A stretch of DNA of 36,082 nt from Prevotella sp. MGM2 (lineage in GTDB: Bacteria; Bacteroidota; Bacteroidia; Bacteroidales; Bacteroidaceae): assembly GCF_002933955.1 (NCBI RefSeq), contig NZ_BEWW01000314.1, positions 1-36,082 of the forward strand, in the 5' to 3' direction. The notes beneath the pieces are model-generated. The model saw only the letters and a list, made by a program, of their open reading frames with translations. It had not been told where the DNA came from and ran no database searches. Each line of letters starts with the position of its first letter. The stretch's first letter is position 1. The position numbers and the translations under genes are program-made. Shown piece after piece: positions 23,609 to 31,189 of this stretch.

Positions 23609-25360
23609 ATGAGACGATTTCTTTTGTTTTTATTCGCTTTTAGCTTTTATACGACACTATCCGCCCAAGACGGTATCGTTCTGCGCGCCAGAAAATTCAA
23701 AGACACCGGCACCTACGGCTACACCAACGAAGGCACACGCCAGGGATGGTGGGCCTACACGGTGGCTACAGGCAACAATGTGGAGGAACTGCAGTGTCTG
23801 GGGGAACATGAGTGGACCATAAGCCCGCTCTACTCCACTGCGGCCAAAGAATTCGGCGAGGGACTGGCTGGCGTGGAACATCATGGCAAAGTAGGATTCA
23901 TCGATGCGGCCAACCGCTATGTCATTGCCCCTCAATTCGAGCCGTGCGACAAACTCCACGGATTCAGCCACGGACTGGCCCCGGTAAAGGTGGACGGGAA
24001 ATTCGGCTACATAGACAAAAAGGGACGCATGGTGATCCGTCCGCAATTTGATGAAGCCGACCCCTTTACAGAGAATTACGTGGCCACGGTGAGAATGAAC
24101 AAGAAATACGGCGCGATAGACATCACGGGCAGACTCATCGTGCCATGCCACCACCTGACGGAAGAAACAATGCGCTACGTGCCCATCAAGAACAAGGAGT
24201 ACAACACCGCGGCGGCAGTGGCAAAAGCGGCTGTGGAAAGCGGAGAAAACGCAGCGGCACTGAAGAGTCTCAGAGCTACGGCCGAAGAGGTGGACGCACG
24301 CATAAGCAACGCACAGTGGAGACCGGCGGCGCCGAAAGTGGAGAAAGCGGCGATCACGGGCGGACTATACGGACTGAAAGCTGCACGCACCGACACGGCA
24401 TGGCTCGTCAGACCGCTCTACACGGCCTTTAAGGCACTTTCCAACGGCTTTTACCTGATCACAGACAAGGAGGGCAGTCAGGGCGTGGCTGACGCCTGGG
24501 GACGCATTCTGATACCGGCACGCTACAAGGCGGTGCGTTACTTTCCGCAAGAGAGGTGTTTCATCAGAACCACCGTGATGACTGACGGCTCCACACGTGA
24601 CCAGATTGTGACAGAGAGCGGAAAGACATGCCACCCCAACGTGGTGGACAAAATAGAAAACATAAAGAGCGGCAAAGCTACCTGCCTGATTGAGGGATAC
24701 GAAGGAACGATTACCTCTGAGGGCATTGTGGACGACGGGCTAGTGAAAGCACTGCTGGGAAAGGCCGCGACGCTTGAGGACAAGGAGGCCGCACAGCTGT
24801 ATTACCGCACATTGCTATTGCGCCCCACTTCGGCGGAAGCCCAATGCAACTACGCGCTCATCGACCTCTCGCGAAACAACTACAAAGAGGGCATGAGCCG
24901 CCTGAAAGTAGCACACGAACTGGCGCCCGACGACCGGGAAATAGCCGCCTGCTTGAAGGAGGCCCGCAACGACCGGCGCAAACGCCGCTGGAAGCGGGTG
25001 GGCAACACGCTGATGATTACCGGTGCCGTAGCGATGACGGCGGCAACAACTTATTCGGCGGTGAAAGGTGTCCAAAGCGGCGGAACGACCGGGGCTGGTG
25101 TTCCAACCGCCGGTAACAGCGGCAAAAGCGGTGCATCAGGATCAGGAGGAAAGGCTGGAATGTATCAGACACGATACAACCAACTGGCCGATAAAGTAAG
25201 TAATGAAGCTAGAAGCAATGCCATACGTGACCCTAAAACAGCACCATCCGTTAAAAAAACAATCAGGGTATATCAAAAGAGCATGCGTACACAACGCGAT
25301 TTAGCAAAAAAAGAAGGTGTAATTATTCCCATATCAAGTTGGGAAACATATGTTCCCTAA
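23609..25360 (+). CDS. WG-repeat protein with signal peptide and C-terminal membrane segment
   Basis: The 583-residue protein starts with a signal peptide (about 1-20, ending LSAQ). Three WG-like repeats follow at about 90-190 (GKVGFID...YVIAPQFE; GKFGYIDKKGRMVIRPQFDE; KKYGAIDITGRLIVP) and a degenerate one at about 255-310. An alpha-helical, TPR-like stretch at about 390-460, a basic segment (RRKRRWKRVG), a hydrophobic helix at about 471-490 and a Gly/Ser-rich linker come next. The last 60 residues are Lys-rich and encoded by AT-richer codons than the rest. WG repeats form beta-propeller-like modules; no function is assigned. The gene has a strong promoter and a terminator 65 bp after the stop. 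Confidence 0.82.
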   Translation: MRRFLLFLFAFSFYTTLSAQDGIVLRARKFKDTGTYGYTNEGTRQGWWAYTVATGNNVEELQCLGEHEWTISPLYSTAAKEFGEGLAGVEHHGKVGFIDAANRYVIAPQFEPCDKLHGFSHGLAPVKVDGKFGYIDKKGRMVIRPQFDEADPFTENYVATVRMNKKYGAIDITGRLIVPCHHLTEETMRYVPIKNKEYNTAAAVAKAAVESGENAAALKSLRATAEEVDARISNAQWRPAAPKVEKAAITGGLYGLKAARTDTAWLVRPLYTAFKALSNGFYLITDKEGSQGVADAWGRILIPARYKAVRYFPQERCFIRTTVMTDGSTRDQIVTESGKTCHPNVVDKIENIKSGKATCLIEGYEGTITSEGIVDDGLVKALLGKAATLEDKEAAQLYYRTLLLRPTSAEAQCNYALIDLSRNNYKEGMSRLKVAHELAPDDREIAACLKEARNDRRKRRWKRVGNTLMITGAVAMTAATTYSAVKGVQSGGTTGAGVPTAGNSGKSGASGSGGKAGMYQTRYNQLADKVSNEARSNAIRDPKTAPSVKKTIRVYQKSMRTQRDLAKKEGVIIPISSWETYVP

Positions 25361-25424
25361 AAAAACAGAACAGCGACAAAAACGAACATACACCACGAAA
25401 CATTACTTTCAAACACCATACAAA

Positions 25425-25459
25425 AGCGGGGCTTCTCGACATGAAGTCCCGCTTTTATT
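25425..25459 (+). terminator. Terminator of the WG-repeat gene, resembling the repeat-family hairpin
   Basis: AGCGGGGCTTC (25425-25435) pairs with GAAGTCCCGCT (25443-25453) and is followed by TTTATT. The arms almost match the hairpins of repeat copies A, C and E, but there is no promoter and no flanking module, so it is either a relic of that family or a shared terminator sequence. Confidence 0.82.
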
Positions 25460-25541
25460 ATGCATCACAAAGAAAAAACATCTATTCGCATTTTGCATTT
25501 AAAATACAGGCCCTAGACTTCACCATTAAGCGCAAAAGGCT

Positions 25542-25549
25542 TATCTTTG
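25542..25549 (+). promoter_or_regulatory. Promoter -7 box of the DUF2851 gene
   Basis: TATCTTTG matches TAnnTTTG. ATG codons lie 14 nt (25564) and 26 nt (25576) downstream, so the leader is very short. The -33 element is weak. Confidence 0.65.
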
Positions 25550-25575
25550 CGGGTTTAACCAATATGAACACAAAC

Positions 25576-26883
25576 ATGGAAAAACTCCTGCATTACGTGT
25601 GGCGACACCGGATGTTTCCTGACAGCGGGCTACGCACAGAGGAAGGCGAGAATCTCGACATCATAGACACGGGACTGCCGAACATGCACGCGGGACCGGA
25701 CTTTTTCAACGCCAAAGTGAAAGTGGGCGGACAGTTGTGGGTGGGCAACGTGGAACTGCACGAACGCGCCTCCGACTGGTACAGGCACCGCCACGACACG
25801 AATGCAGCCTATGACAACGTAGTGCTACACGTGTGCGGAACTGTGGACCACGAGGCGCGGACACTTTCAGGGCGCCTGCTGCCGCAAGTACGGCTGGAGG
25901 TGCCGACCGAAGTGAACCGCCGCTATGAAGAACTGCTGGCAGAGGAAACTTACCCGCCTTGCCATCGCGCCATTCCGCACATCGACACACTGACAGCGGC
26001 CTCATGGCTCAGCGCACTCACGGCCGAAAGGCTGGAAGAAAAGACGGTGCGTACGAATGCGTGGCTGGAACGGACAGGCGGCGACTGGGAACGCGTCTTC
26101 TTTATCACACTGGCAAGGAGCTTCGGATTCGGGGTAAACGCAGAGGCTTTTGAGCAATGGGCAGCGGAACTGCCGCTCGGAGCCGTAGCCAAACACCGCG
26201 ACGACCGCTTTCAGGTGGAGGCATTCTTTCTGGGCGGAGCGGGACTGCTGACGGATGACATGGTAGCGCCCGAAAGACGTGACAACTACTTCATACGCCT
26301 GCAAAAGGAATATACGTATCTGACACACAAATTCTCCCTTACGCCGATGGCGGGAACGGCATGGCGCTTTCTGCGCATGAGACCGCAGAATTTTCCACAC
26401 GTGAGACTGGCGCAACTGGTGGACCTATACCACAGCCGGCGACTTGATTTGTCACGTTTGCTGGAAGCACGGAAACCGTCAGATTTCCATGCCCTTCTGA
26501 GCGCATCCGTAACTCCTTACTGGGAAACTCACTATTGCTTCGGACGGGAAAGCCAACGCAAGCAAAAGGCATTGCAGGCCACTTCGATTGACTTGCTCGT
26601 CATTAACGCTGCCGCACCGCTGATTTTTGCCTACGGACGGGCACACATGGACGAGGCATTGTGTGAACGGGCGTTTGAACTCCTGGAGCATACACGTGCG
26701 GAGAAAAACTTTATCACCCGCTCATGGGAAGCGGCAGGACTGAAAGCTACCTCGGCCGCCGAAAGTCAGGCGCTTATCCGGCTGCGACACCATTACTGCG
26801 ACCGAAAAGATTGCCTACGATGCCGGTTCGGAGCGGCATATCTGGCTGGGAAACGAAAGAACCATCAGCTATCAAACATATAA
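25576..26883 (+). CDS. DUF2851 family protein
   Basis: The 435-residue protein of the Bacteroidota DUF2851 family has the hallmarks MEKLLHYVWRHRMFP at the start, PNMHAGPDFFNAKVKV (about 36-51), LWVGNVELHERASDWYRH (about 55-72) and a C-terminal cysteine motif CDRKDCLRCRFG. The N-terminal Asp/Glu/His pattern suggests a nuclease-like or metal-binding core, but no function is established. An in-frame ATG lies 12 nt earlier (25564) and the frame runs back to 25339; the promoter at 25542 excludes the long form, and family N termini favour 25576. The thioesterase gene begins 6 nt after the stop codon, so the two are co-transcribed. Confidence 0.88.
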   Translation: MEKLLHYVWRHRMFPDSGLRTEEGENLDIIDTGLPNMHAGPDFFNAKVKVGGQLWVGNVELHERASDWYRHRHDTNAAYDNVVLHVCGTVDHEARTLSGRLLPQVRLEVPTEVNRRYEELLAEETYPPCHRAIPHIDTLTAASWLSALTAERLEEKTVRTNAWLERTGGDWERVFFITLARSFGFGVNAEAFEQWAAELPLGAVAKHRDDRFQVEAFFLGGAGLLTDDMVAPERRDNYFIRLQKEYTYLTHKFSLTPMAGTAWRFLRMRPQNFPHVRLAQLVDLYHSRRLDLSRLLEARKPSDFHALLSASVTPYWETHYCFGRESQRKQKALQATSIDLLVINAAAPLIFAYGRAHMDEALCERAFELLEHTRAEKNFITRSWEAAGLKATSAAESQALIRLRHHYCDRKDCLRCRFGAAYLAGKRKNHQLSNI

Positions 26884-26889
26884 TAATCA

Positions 26890-27282
26890 ATGGACTACAC
26901 CTTCGAAATAACCTTAAAGGTACGCGATTACGAATGTGACTTACAGGGGATTGTGAACAATGCCAACTACCAGCATTATATTGAACACACCCGTCACGAA
27001 TTTCTGCGTTCACATGGCATCAGTTTTGCCGATCTTCACGAACGGGGCATTGATGCCGTTGTGGCACGACTGAACATGGCATTCAAACTACCTCTGCGCA
27101 GTGGCGACTCGTTTGTTTCGCGTCTGGCTCTGCACAAAGAGGGCATCAAATATGTTTTTATTCAAGACATTTTCCGCCTCCCTGACGAACGACCGGTCAT
27201 CAAGGCTGTGGTAGAAACGGTTTGCCTCATCAACGGACGCCTGCGCGATTGTGAGGAACTGAACAGCCTGTTCTGTCTCTGA
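26890..27282 (+). CDS. Acyl-CoA thioesterase, 4HBT hotdog family (YbgC/FadM-like)
   Basis: The 130-residue single hotdog domain carries the 4HBT signature YECDLQGIVNNANYQHYIE at about 14-32, with Asp17 in the position of the catalytic aspartate and the conserved VNNANY turn. It would hydrolyse a short- or medium-chain acyl-CoA; the substrate is unknown. Length and N-terminal position of the motif are normal. It starts 6 nt after DUF2851 and is separated from dprA by about 100 bp containing a weak hairpin (27326-27350). The protein is cytoplasmic. Confidence 0.9.
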   Translation: MDYTFEITLKVRDYECDLQGIVNNANYQHYIEHTRHEFLRSHGISFADLHERGIDAVVARLNMAFKLPLRSGDSFVSRLALHKEGIKYVFIQDIFRLPDERPVIKAVVETVCLINGRLRDCEELNSLFCL

Positions 27283-27384
27283 AATTCACTCTGTCACACT
27301 GATTTTAAGGATTTCAATATAAAAAAGGCCGAGAAACTCATTAAAGGCCTCATCCGATTGTTTTTCTCATTCTGCATGTAAGTA

Positions 27385-28461
27385 ATGATCCACACCATAG
27401 CCCTCACCCTGCTCAACGGCCTGAGTCGTGCGGCAGCAACACAACTTTATCTCCGCTACGGCAGTGCACGAGAGGTATACGACAACCGCCAAGAAATAGA
27501 GGGACGTGCCCGAACCGCACTGACTGATTGGAGCGAAGCCCTGCGACGGGCTGAAACGGAACTGGATTTCTGCCAACGGCACAATGTGCGGCCCATTGAA
27601 CTGAACGCACCGGAGTACCCTGCCCGACTGCGCGAATGTCCGGATGCGCCTTTGGTACTCTTCAGCCGCGGAAATGCCGATTTGAATGCCCAACGCATCA
27701 TTTCAGTAGTAGGAACACGAAAAATATCTGAATACGGCAAAGAATTATGTCAAAATATAATCACAGATTTAAGCAAAATAATACCTGAAACTCTGATTGT
27801 TAGCGGTCTTGCATACGGAGTTGATATCCACATACACAGAGCTTGTATTGAGACGGGATTACCAACGATTGGAGTTTTGGCTCACGGGCTGGACCGAATA
27901 TACCCGGCGATGCACCGCGACACAGCGAAACGAATGATTGAACAAGGCGGACTGCTCACAGAATACATCACGACAACTGTACCTGACAAGGGAAACTTTG
28001 TCCGGCGCAACCGCATTGTAGCTGGTATGTCTGACGCAACTGTCGTCATTGAAAGCGCTAAAAAGGGAGGCGCACTCATCACGGCTCGCCTGGCTCTTGA
28101 TTATAACCGGGATGTTTTTGCTTTTCCCGGACGTGTGGGCGACCGTTATTCGGAAGGATGCAACGCATTGATACGATCTAACGGAGCTGCATTGGCAACA
28201 TCGGCACAAGACATCGTAGAAGCTTTGGGATGGCAAACAACCAATGAAAAAACAAAACCAATACAGCGCGAACTTTTTCCAAATCTGACGGAAGAGCAAC
28301 AAACGTTATGTAACGCCCTTCAAAACTCCGACGGCCGAGGACTCAACGAACTGGCCATTACGCTCAACATGCCTGTACAACAGATTTCGGCCACATTATT
28401 CGATTTGGAAATGACGGGAGTAGTCAAACAAATGGCGGGTGGACGATATAAACTTCTATAA
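27385..28461 (+). CDS. dprA: DNA-processing protein DprA
   Basis: DprA loads RecA on incoming single-stranded DNA in natural transformation and is widespread even in bacteria not known to be competent. The 358-residue protein has an N-terminal helical domain (about 1-85), the Rossmann-like DprA core with SVVGTRKISEYG (about 106-117), VSGLAYGVDIHIHRAC, GVLAHGLDRIYP and FVRRNRIVAGMSDATVVIES, and a C-terminal winged-helix domain (about 295-358). ATG 27385 is used. Base composition shifts at about codon 95: the first part is GC-rich like the upstream genes, the rest is visibly more AT-rich, continuing into mnmG. A bidirectional terminator follows the stop codon. Confidence 0.95.
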   Translation: MIHTIALTLLNGLSRAAATQLYLRYGSAREVYDNRQEIEGRARTALTDWSEALRRAETELDFCQRHNVRPIELNAPEYPARLRECPDAPLVLFSRGNADLNAQRIISVVGTRKISEYGKELCQNIITDLSKIIPETLIVSGLAYGVDIHIHRACIETGLPTIGVLAHGLDRIYPAMHRDTAKRMIEQGGLLTEYITTTVPDKGNFVRRNRIVAGMSDATVVIESAKKGGALITARLALDYNRDVFAFPGRVGDRYSEGCNALIRSNGAALATSAQDIVEALGWQTTNEKTKPIQRELFPNLTEEQQTLCNALQNSDGRGLNELAITLNMPVQQISATLFDLEMTGVVKQMAGGRYKLL

Positions 28462-28497
28462 CCAATATCTACACTTAAAGTCTCCTATTGTTCCTCA

Positions 28498-28545
28498 TTT
28501 TGCCCTGAAGCCGCATTCTTTCTGACGCACGACTTCAGGGCAAAA
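28498..28545. terminator. Bidirectional terminator after dprA
   Basis: TTTTGCCCTGAAG (28498-28510) pairs perfectly with CTTCAGGGCAAAA (28533-28545). It lies 37 bp beyond the dprA stop. The T-rich side faces the minus direction; on plus the stem is followed by AAC, so plus-strand termination may be weak. Confidence 0.65.
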
Positions 28546-28584
28546 AACAATTATGAAAAAAGCAAACGAATATAGAGAATATCG

Positions 28585-28592
28585 TAAATTTG
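28585..28592 (+). promoter_or_regulatory. Promoter -7 box of mnmG
   Basis: TAAATTTG matches TAnnTTTG, 28 nt before ATG 28621. No clear -33 TTTG. Confidence 0.6.
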
Positions 28593-28620
28593 CGTCTGAA
28601 TAATTAATAAAATCCAACAC

Positions 28621-30498
28621 ATGGATACTGAATTTCACTTTGACGTTGTAGTCGTAGGAGCCGGACATGCCGGTTGCGAAGCGGCGGCGGCAGCGGCACG
28701 GACAGGAGCTAAAACATGTCTGATAACGATAGACATGAACAAAATAGCTCAAATGAGTTGCAACCCGGCTATAGGCGGTATAGCCAAAGGCCAGATAGTA
28801 CGCGAAATAGACGCTCTTGGAGGACAAACAGGCGAAGTAACCGATGCTACAGCCATACAGTTCCGAATGCTTAACCGCTCCAAAGGACCGGCTATGTGGA
28901 GTCCGCGTGCCCAATGTGACCGGACACGTTTTATTAAAGAATGGCGACATCGCCTTGAAAACACGGAAAATCTAAGCATCTGGCAGGACGAAGTTACCGA
29001 AATTATCGTTGAAAAAGATACAATAAGCGGAGTCCGGACTTTATGGGGAGCTATTTTCCACGCCCGTGCTGTGGTTATCACGGCAGGAACATTTCTAAAT
29101 GGTCTCATGCACGTAGGACAAAAGCAAGTACCCGGCGGACGGTGTGCCGAACCTGCAGCAACACTTTTAACCGAATCAATCGCCAATTACGGCATACGCT
29201 ATGCACGAATGAAAACGGGAACACCAGTACGCATTGATGCACGTTCGGTACATTTTGAAGATATGGACTTACAATCTGGAGAAACGGATTATCACCGTTT
29301 TTCTTATATAAGTCCTACACGACCGCTTCCTCAACTCCCCTGCTGGACTTGCAACACAAACAAAGAGGTTCATGAGATCTTACAACAAGGACTTCCCTAC
29401 TCTCCACTCTATAACGGCCAAATCAAGAGCATAGGTCCTCGTTATTGCCCTAGTATCGAAACAAAACTGATAACATTTCCTGAACGCGAGCAACACCCTC
29501 TTTTCTTGGAACCGGAAGGACTTGATACAAATGAGCTCTATTTGAACGGCTTTTCTTCCAGTCTCCCAATGAATATTCAAATAGAGGCACTAAAGAAAAT
29601 TCCTTGTTTCCGAGATATCATCATTTACCGTCCCGGCTACGCCATCGAATATGATTTCTTTGACCCCACGCAATTAAAACATACGTTGGAATCGAAAAAA
29701 ATAGATGGCCTTTATTTTGCCGGACAAGTAAACGGTACAACCGGTTATGAAGAAGCAGCCGGTCAAGGCATAGTTGCCGGTATAAATGCCGCAATGAAGT
29801 GTGGAGGAAACTCTTCATTCATTCTTCACCGCGATGAGGCCTATATTGGAGTACTCATCGATGATTTAGTAACAAAAGGAGTTGATGAACCTTATCGTAT
29901 GTTTACTTCTCGGGCCGAATATCGTATTTTATTACGACAAGATAACGCAGATATTCGTCTTACCCCTTATGCAGAAAAATTCGGGACAGCCACAAAAGAA
30001 CGAACGATACGTTTCAATAATAAAAAAGAAAACATCGGTAAAATCATTGATTTCTGTAAAAACTTTTCGGTAAAATACGATCAAATTAATCCATTCCTAG
30101 AAAAAGCAGGAAGCGCACCACTCCGCGGCGGATGTAAGATAATCGACATAATAAACAGACCGGAAATTTCATTTTCCGCCTTATCTGAAGAAGTAAATGC
30201 ATTAAAATGTCTTTTTGACGGTATTGAAACAGACAAAGAAGAGACTATTGAAGCGGCAGAAATAGAAATTAAATATAACGGATACATTTCACGTGAACGC
30301 GCCTTAGCCGAAAAAATGCAAAGATTGGAAAGCATAAAAATAAAAGGACGCTTCAACTACGAAGAATTAACACAGTTGTCAACTGAAGCCAGACAAAAAC
30401 TATCGGCAATAGACCCTGAAACACTGGCTCAAGCGGGACGAATTCCCGGCGTATCTCCAAGCGATATAAGTGTACTTCTTATATTATTAGGTCGTTGA
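28621..30498 (+). CDS. mnmG: tRNA uridine-5-carboxymethylaminomethyl modification enzyme MnmG
   Basis: MnmG (GidA) works with MnmE to install the cmnm5/nm5 group at wobble U34 of several tRNAs, including tRNA-Gln(UUG). The 625-residue FAD protein has the dinucleotide motif GAGHAGCEAA (12-21), SCNPAIGGIAKGQIVREIDALGG (about 46-68), the GidA signature GPRYCPSIETKLITFPER, the second FAD contact YFAGQVNGTTGYEEAAGQG, and the C-terminal MnmE-binding helices. Length is normal. The gene is visibly AT-richer than most of the window. It is preceded by a TAAATTTG box and followed by a parS site and apt. Confidence 0.98.
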   Translation: MDTEFHFDVVVVGAGHAGCEAAAAAARTGAKTCLITIDMNKIAQMSCNPAIGGIAKGQIVREIDALGGQTGEVTDATAIQFRMLNRSKGPAMWSPRAQCDRTRFIKEWRHRLENTENLSIWQDEVTEIIVEKDTISGVRTLWGAIFHARAVVITAGTFLNGLMHVGQKQVPGGRCAEPAATLLTESIANYGIRYARMKTGTPVRIDARSVHFEDMDLQSGETDYHRFSYISPTRPLPQLPCWTCNTNKEVHEILQQGLPYSPLYNGQIKSIGPRYCPSIETKLITFPEREQHPLFLEPEGLDTNELYLNGFSSSLPMNIQIEALKKIPCFRDIIIYRPGYAIEYDFFDPTQLKHTLESKKIDGLYFAGQVNGTTGYEEAAGQGIVAGINAAMKCGGNSSFILHRDEAYIGVLIDDLVTKGVDEPYRMFTSRAEYRILLRQDNADIRLTPYAEKFGTATKERTIRFNNKKENIGKIIDFCKNFSVKYDQINPFLEKAGSAPLRGGCKIIDIINRPEISFSALSEEVNALKCLFDGIETDKEETIEAAEIEIKYNGYISRERALAEKMQRLESIKIKGRFNYEELTQLSTEARQKLSAIDPETLAQAGRIPGVSPSDISVLLILLGR

Positions 30499-30551
30499 CA
30501 AGCAAAAAAGCATTAACAAAAAAGAGGAAAACCACCTTCAACAAACATTCA

Positions 30552-30567
30552 TGTTTCACGTGAAACA
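30552..30567. promoter_or_regulatory. parS centromere site (ParB-binding palindrome)
   Basis: TGTTTCACGTGAAACA is a perfect 16-bp palindrome identical to the bacterial chromosomal parS consensus bound by ParB for chromosome segregation. It lies in the 102-bp gap between mnmG and apt. parS sites cluster near the replication origin in most bacteria. No parA or parB gene is in the window and I saw no other copy of the site. Confidence 0.92.
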
Positions 30568-30600
30568 AATCGTCAAAACTATATTTAAATACAGAAAGTT

Positions 30601-31137
30601 ATGAATAAAAAAATGTTGCTTGATAATTTAAGAAACATTCCCGATTTCCCCAAACCCGGCGTCCAGTTTAAAGATGTCAGTACTCTATTTAAAAACAATA
30701 CTTGCCTGACAGAAATATCTGACACCTTATTTGATTTTTATAAAGATAAAGGCATAACGAAAGTTGTAGGCATAGAATCACGCGGCTTCGTAATGGGAGG
30801 AATATTGGCTTCACGACTGAACGCAGGATTCGTAATGTGCCGCAAACCCGGCAAACTCCCATCAAAAGCCATTCAAGCGACATATATGAAGGAATATGGC
30901 GAAGATGCGATAGAAATACACGAAGACGCCATTGATTCAAACGATGTCATACTTATACATGATGATCTACTCGCTACAGGAGGATCGATGAAAGCAGCCT
31001 ACGAATTAATATCACTATTCAAGCCTAAAGCTATTTACGTTAATTTTCTCATAGAACTCTGTATGGAAGGATTGGAGGGCCGGAAAATGCTCGGAGAAGA
31101 AATGGACATCACAACCCTACTGAAAATAGAAGAATAA
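30601..31137 (+). CDS. apt: Adenine phosphoribosyltransferase
   Basis: Apt converts adenine and PRPP to AMP in purine salvage. The 178-residue type I phosphoribosyltransferase has the family N terminus LRNIPDFPKPGVQFKDVS (10-27), the VVGIESRGFVMGG segment (about 56-68), FVMCRKPGKLPS, and the PRPP loop VILIHDDLLATGGS (about 116-129). Length is normal. It lies 102 bp after mnmG, with the parS palindrome between, and 52 bp before uvrC. A TATATTTA sequence upstream is at best a weak promoter. Composition is AT-rich like mnmG. Confidence 0.97.
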   Translation: MNKKMLLDNLRNIPDFPKPGVQFKDVSTLFKNNTCLTEISDTLFDFYKDKGITKVVGIESRGFVMGGILASRLNAGFVMCRKPGKLPSKAIQATYMKEYGEDAIEIHEDAIDSNDVILIHDDLLATGGSMKAAYELISLFKPKAIYVNFLIELCMEGLEGRKMLGEEMDITTLLKIEE

Positions 31138-31189
31138 TCAGGAGACTTCTAAGAATGCCATAGCCGGATATTCAAAAAATGACACAGTG

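Noticed and set aside
23343-23612. Plus-strand open frame of 89 codons upstream of the WG-repeat gene
   Set aside because: It overlaps the strong WG-gene promoter and the CGGTTGC/GCAACCG hairpin and has low-complexity composition.
27326-27350. Terminator between the thioesterase gene and dprA
   Set aside because: AGGCC/GGCCT is only a 5-bp stem with a 15-nt loop and its T-run faces the minus strand, where no gene ends.
30499-30600. Replication origin at the parS locus
   Set aside because: No cluster of DnaA boxes or AT-rich unwinding element is visible here, and dnaA, parA and parB are absent; only the parS site is supported.
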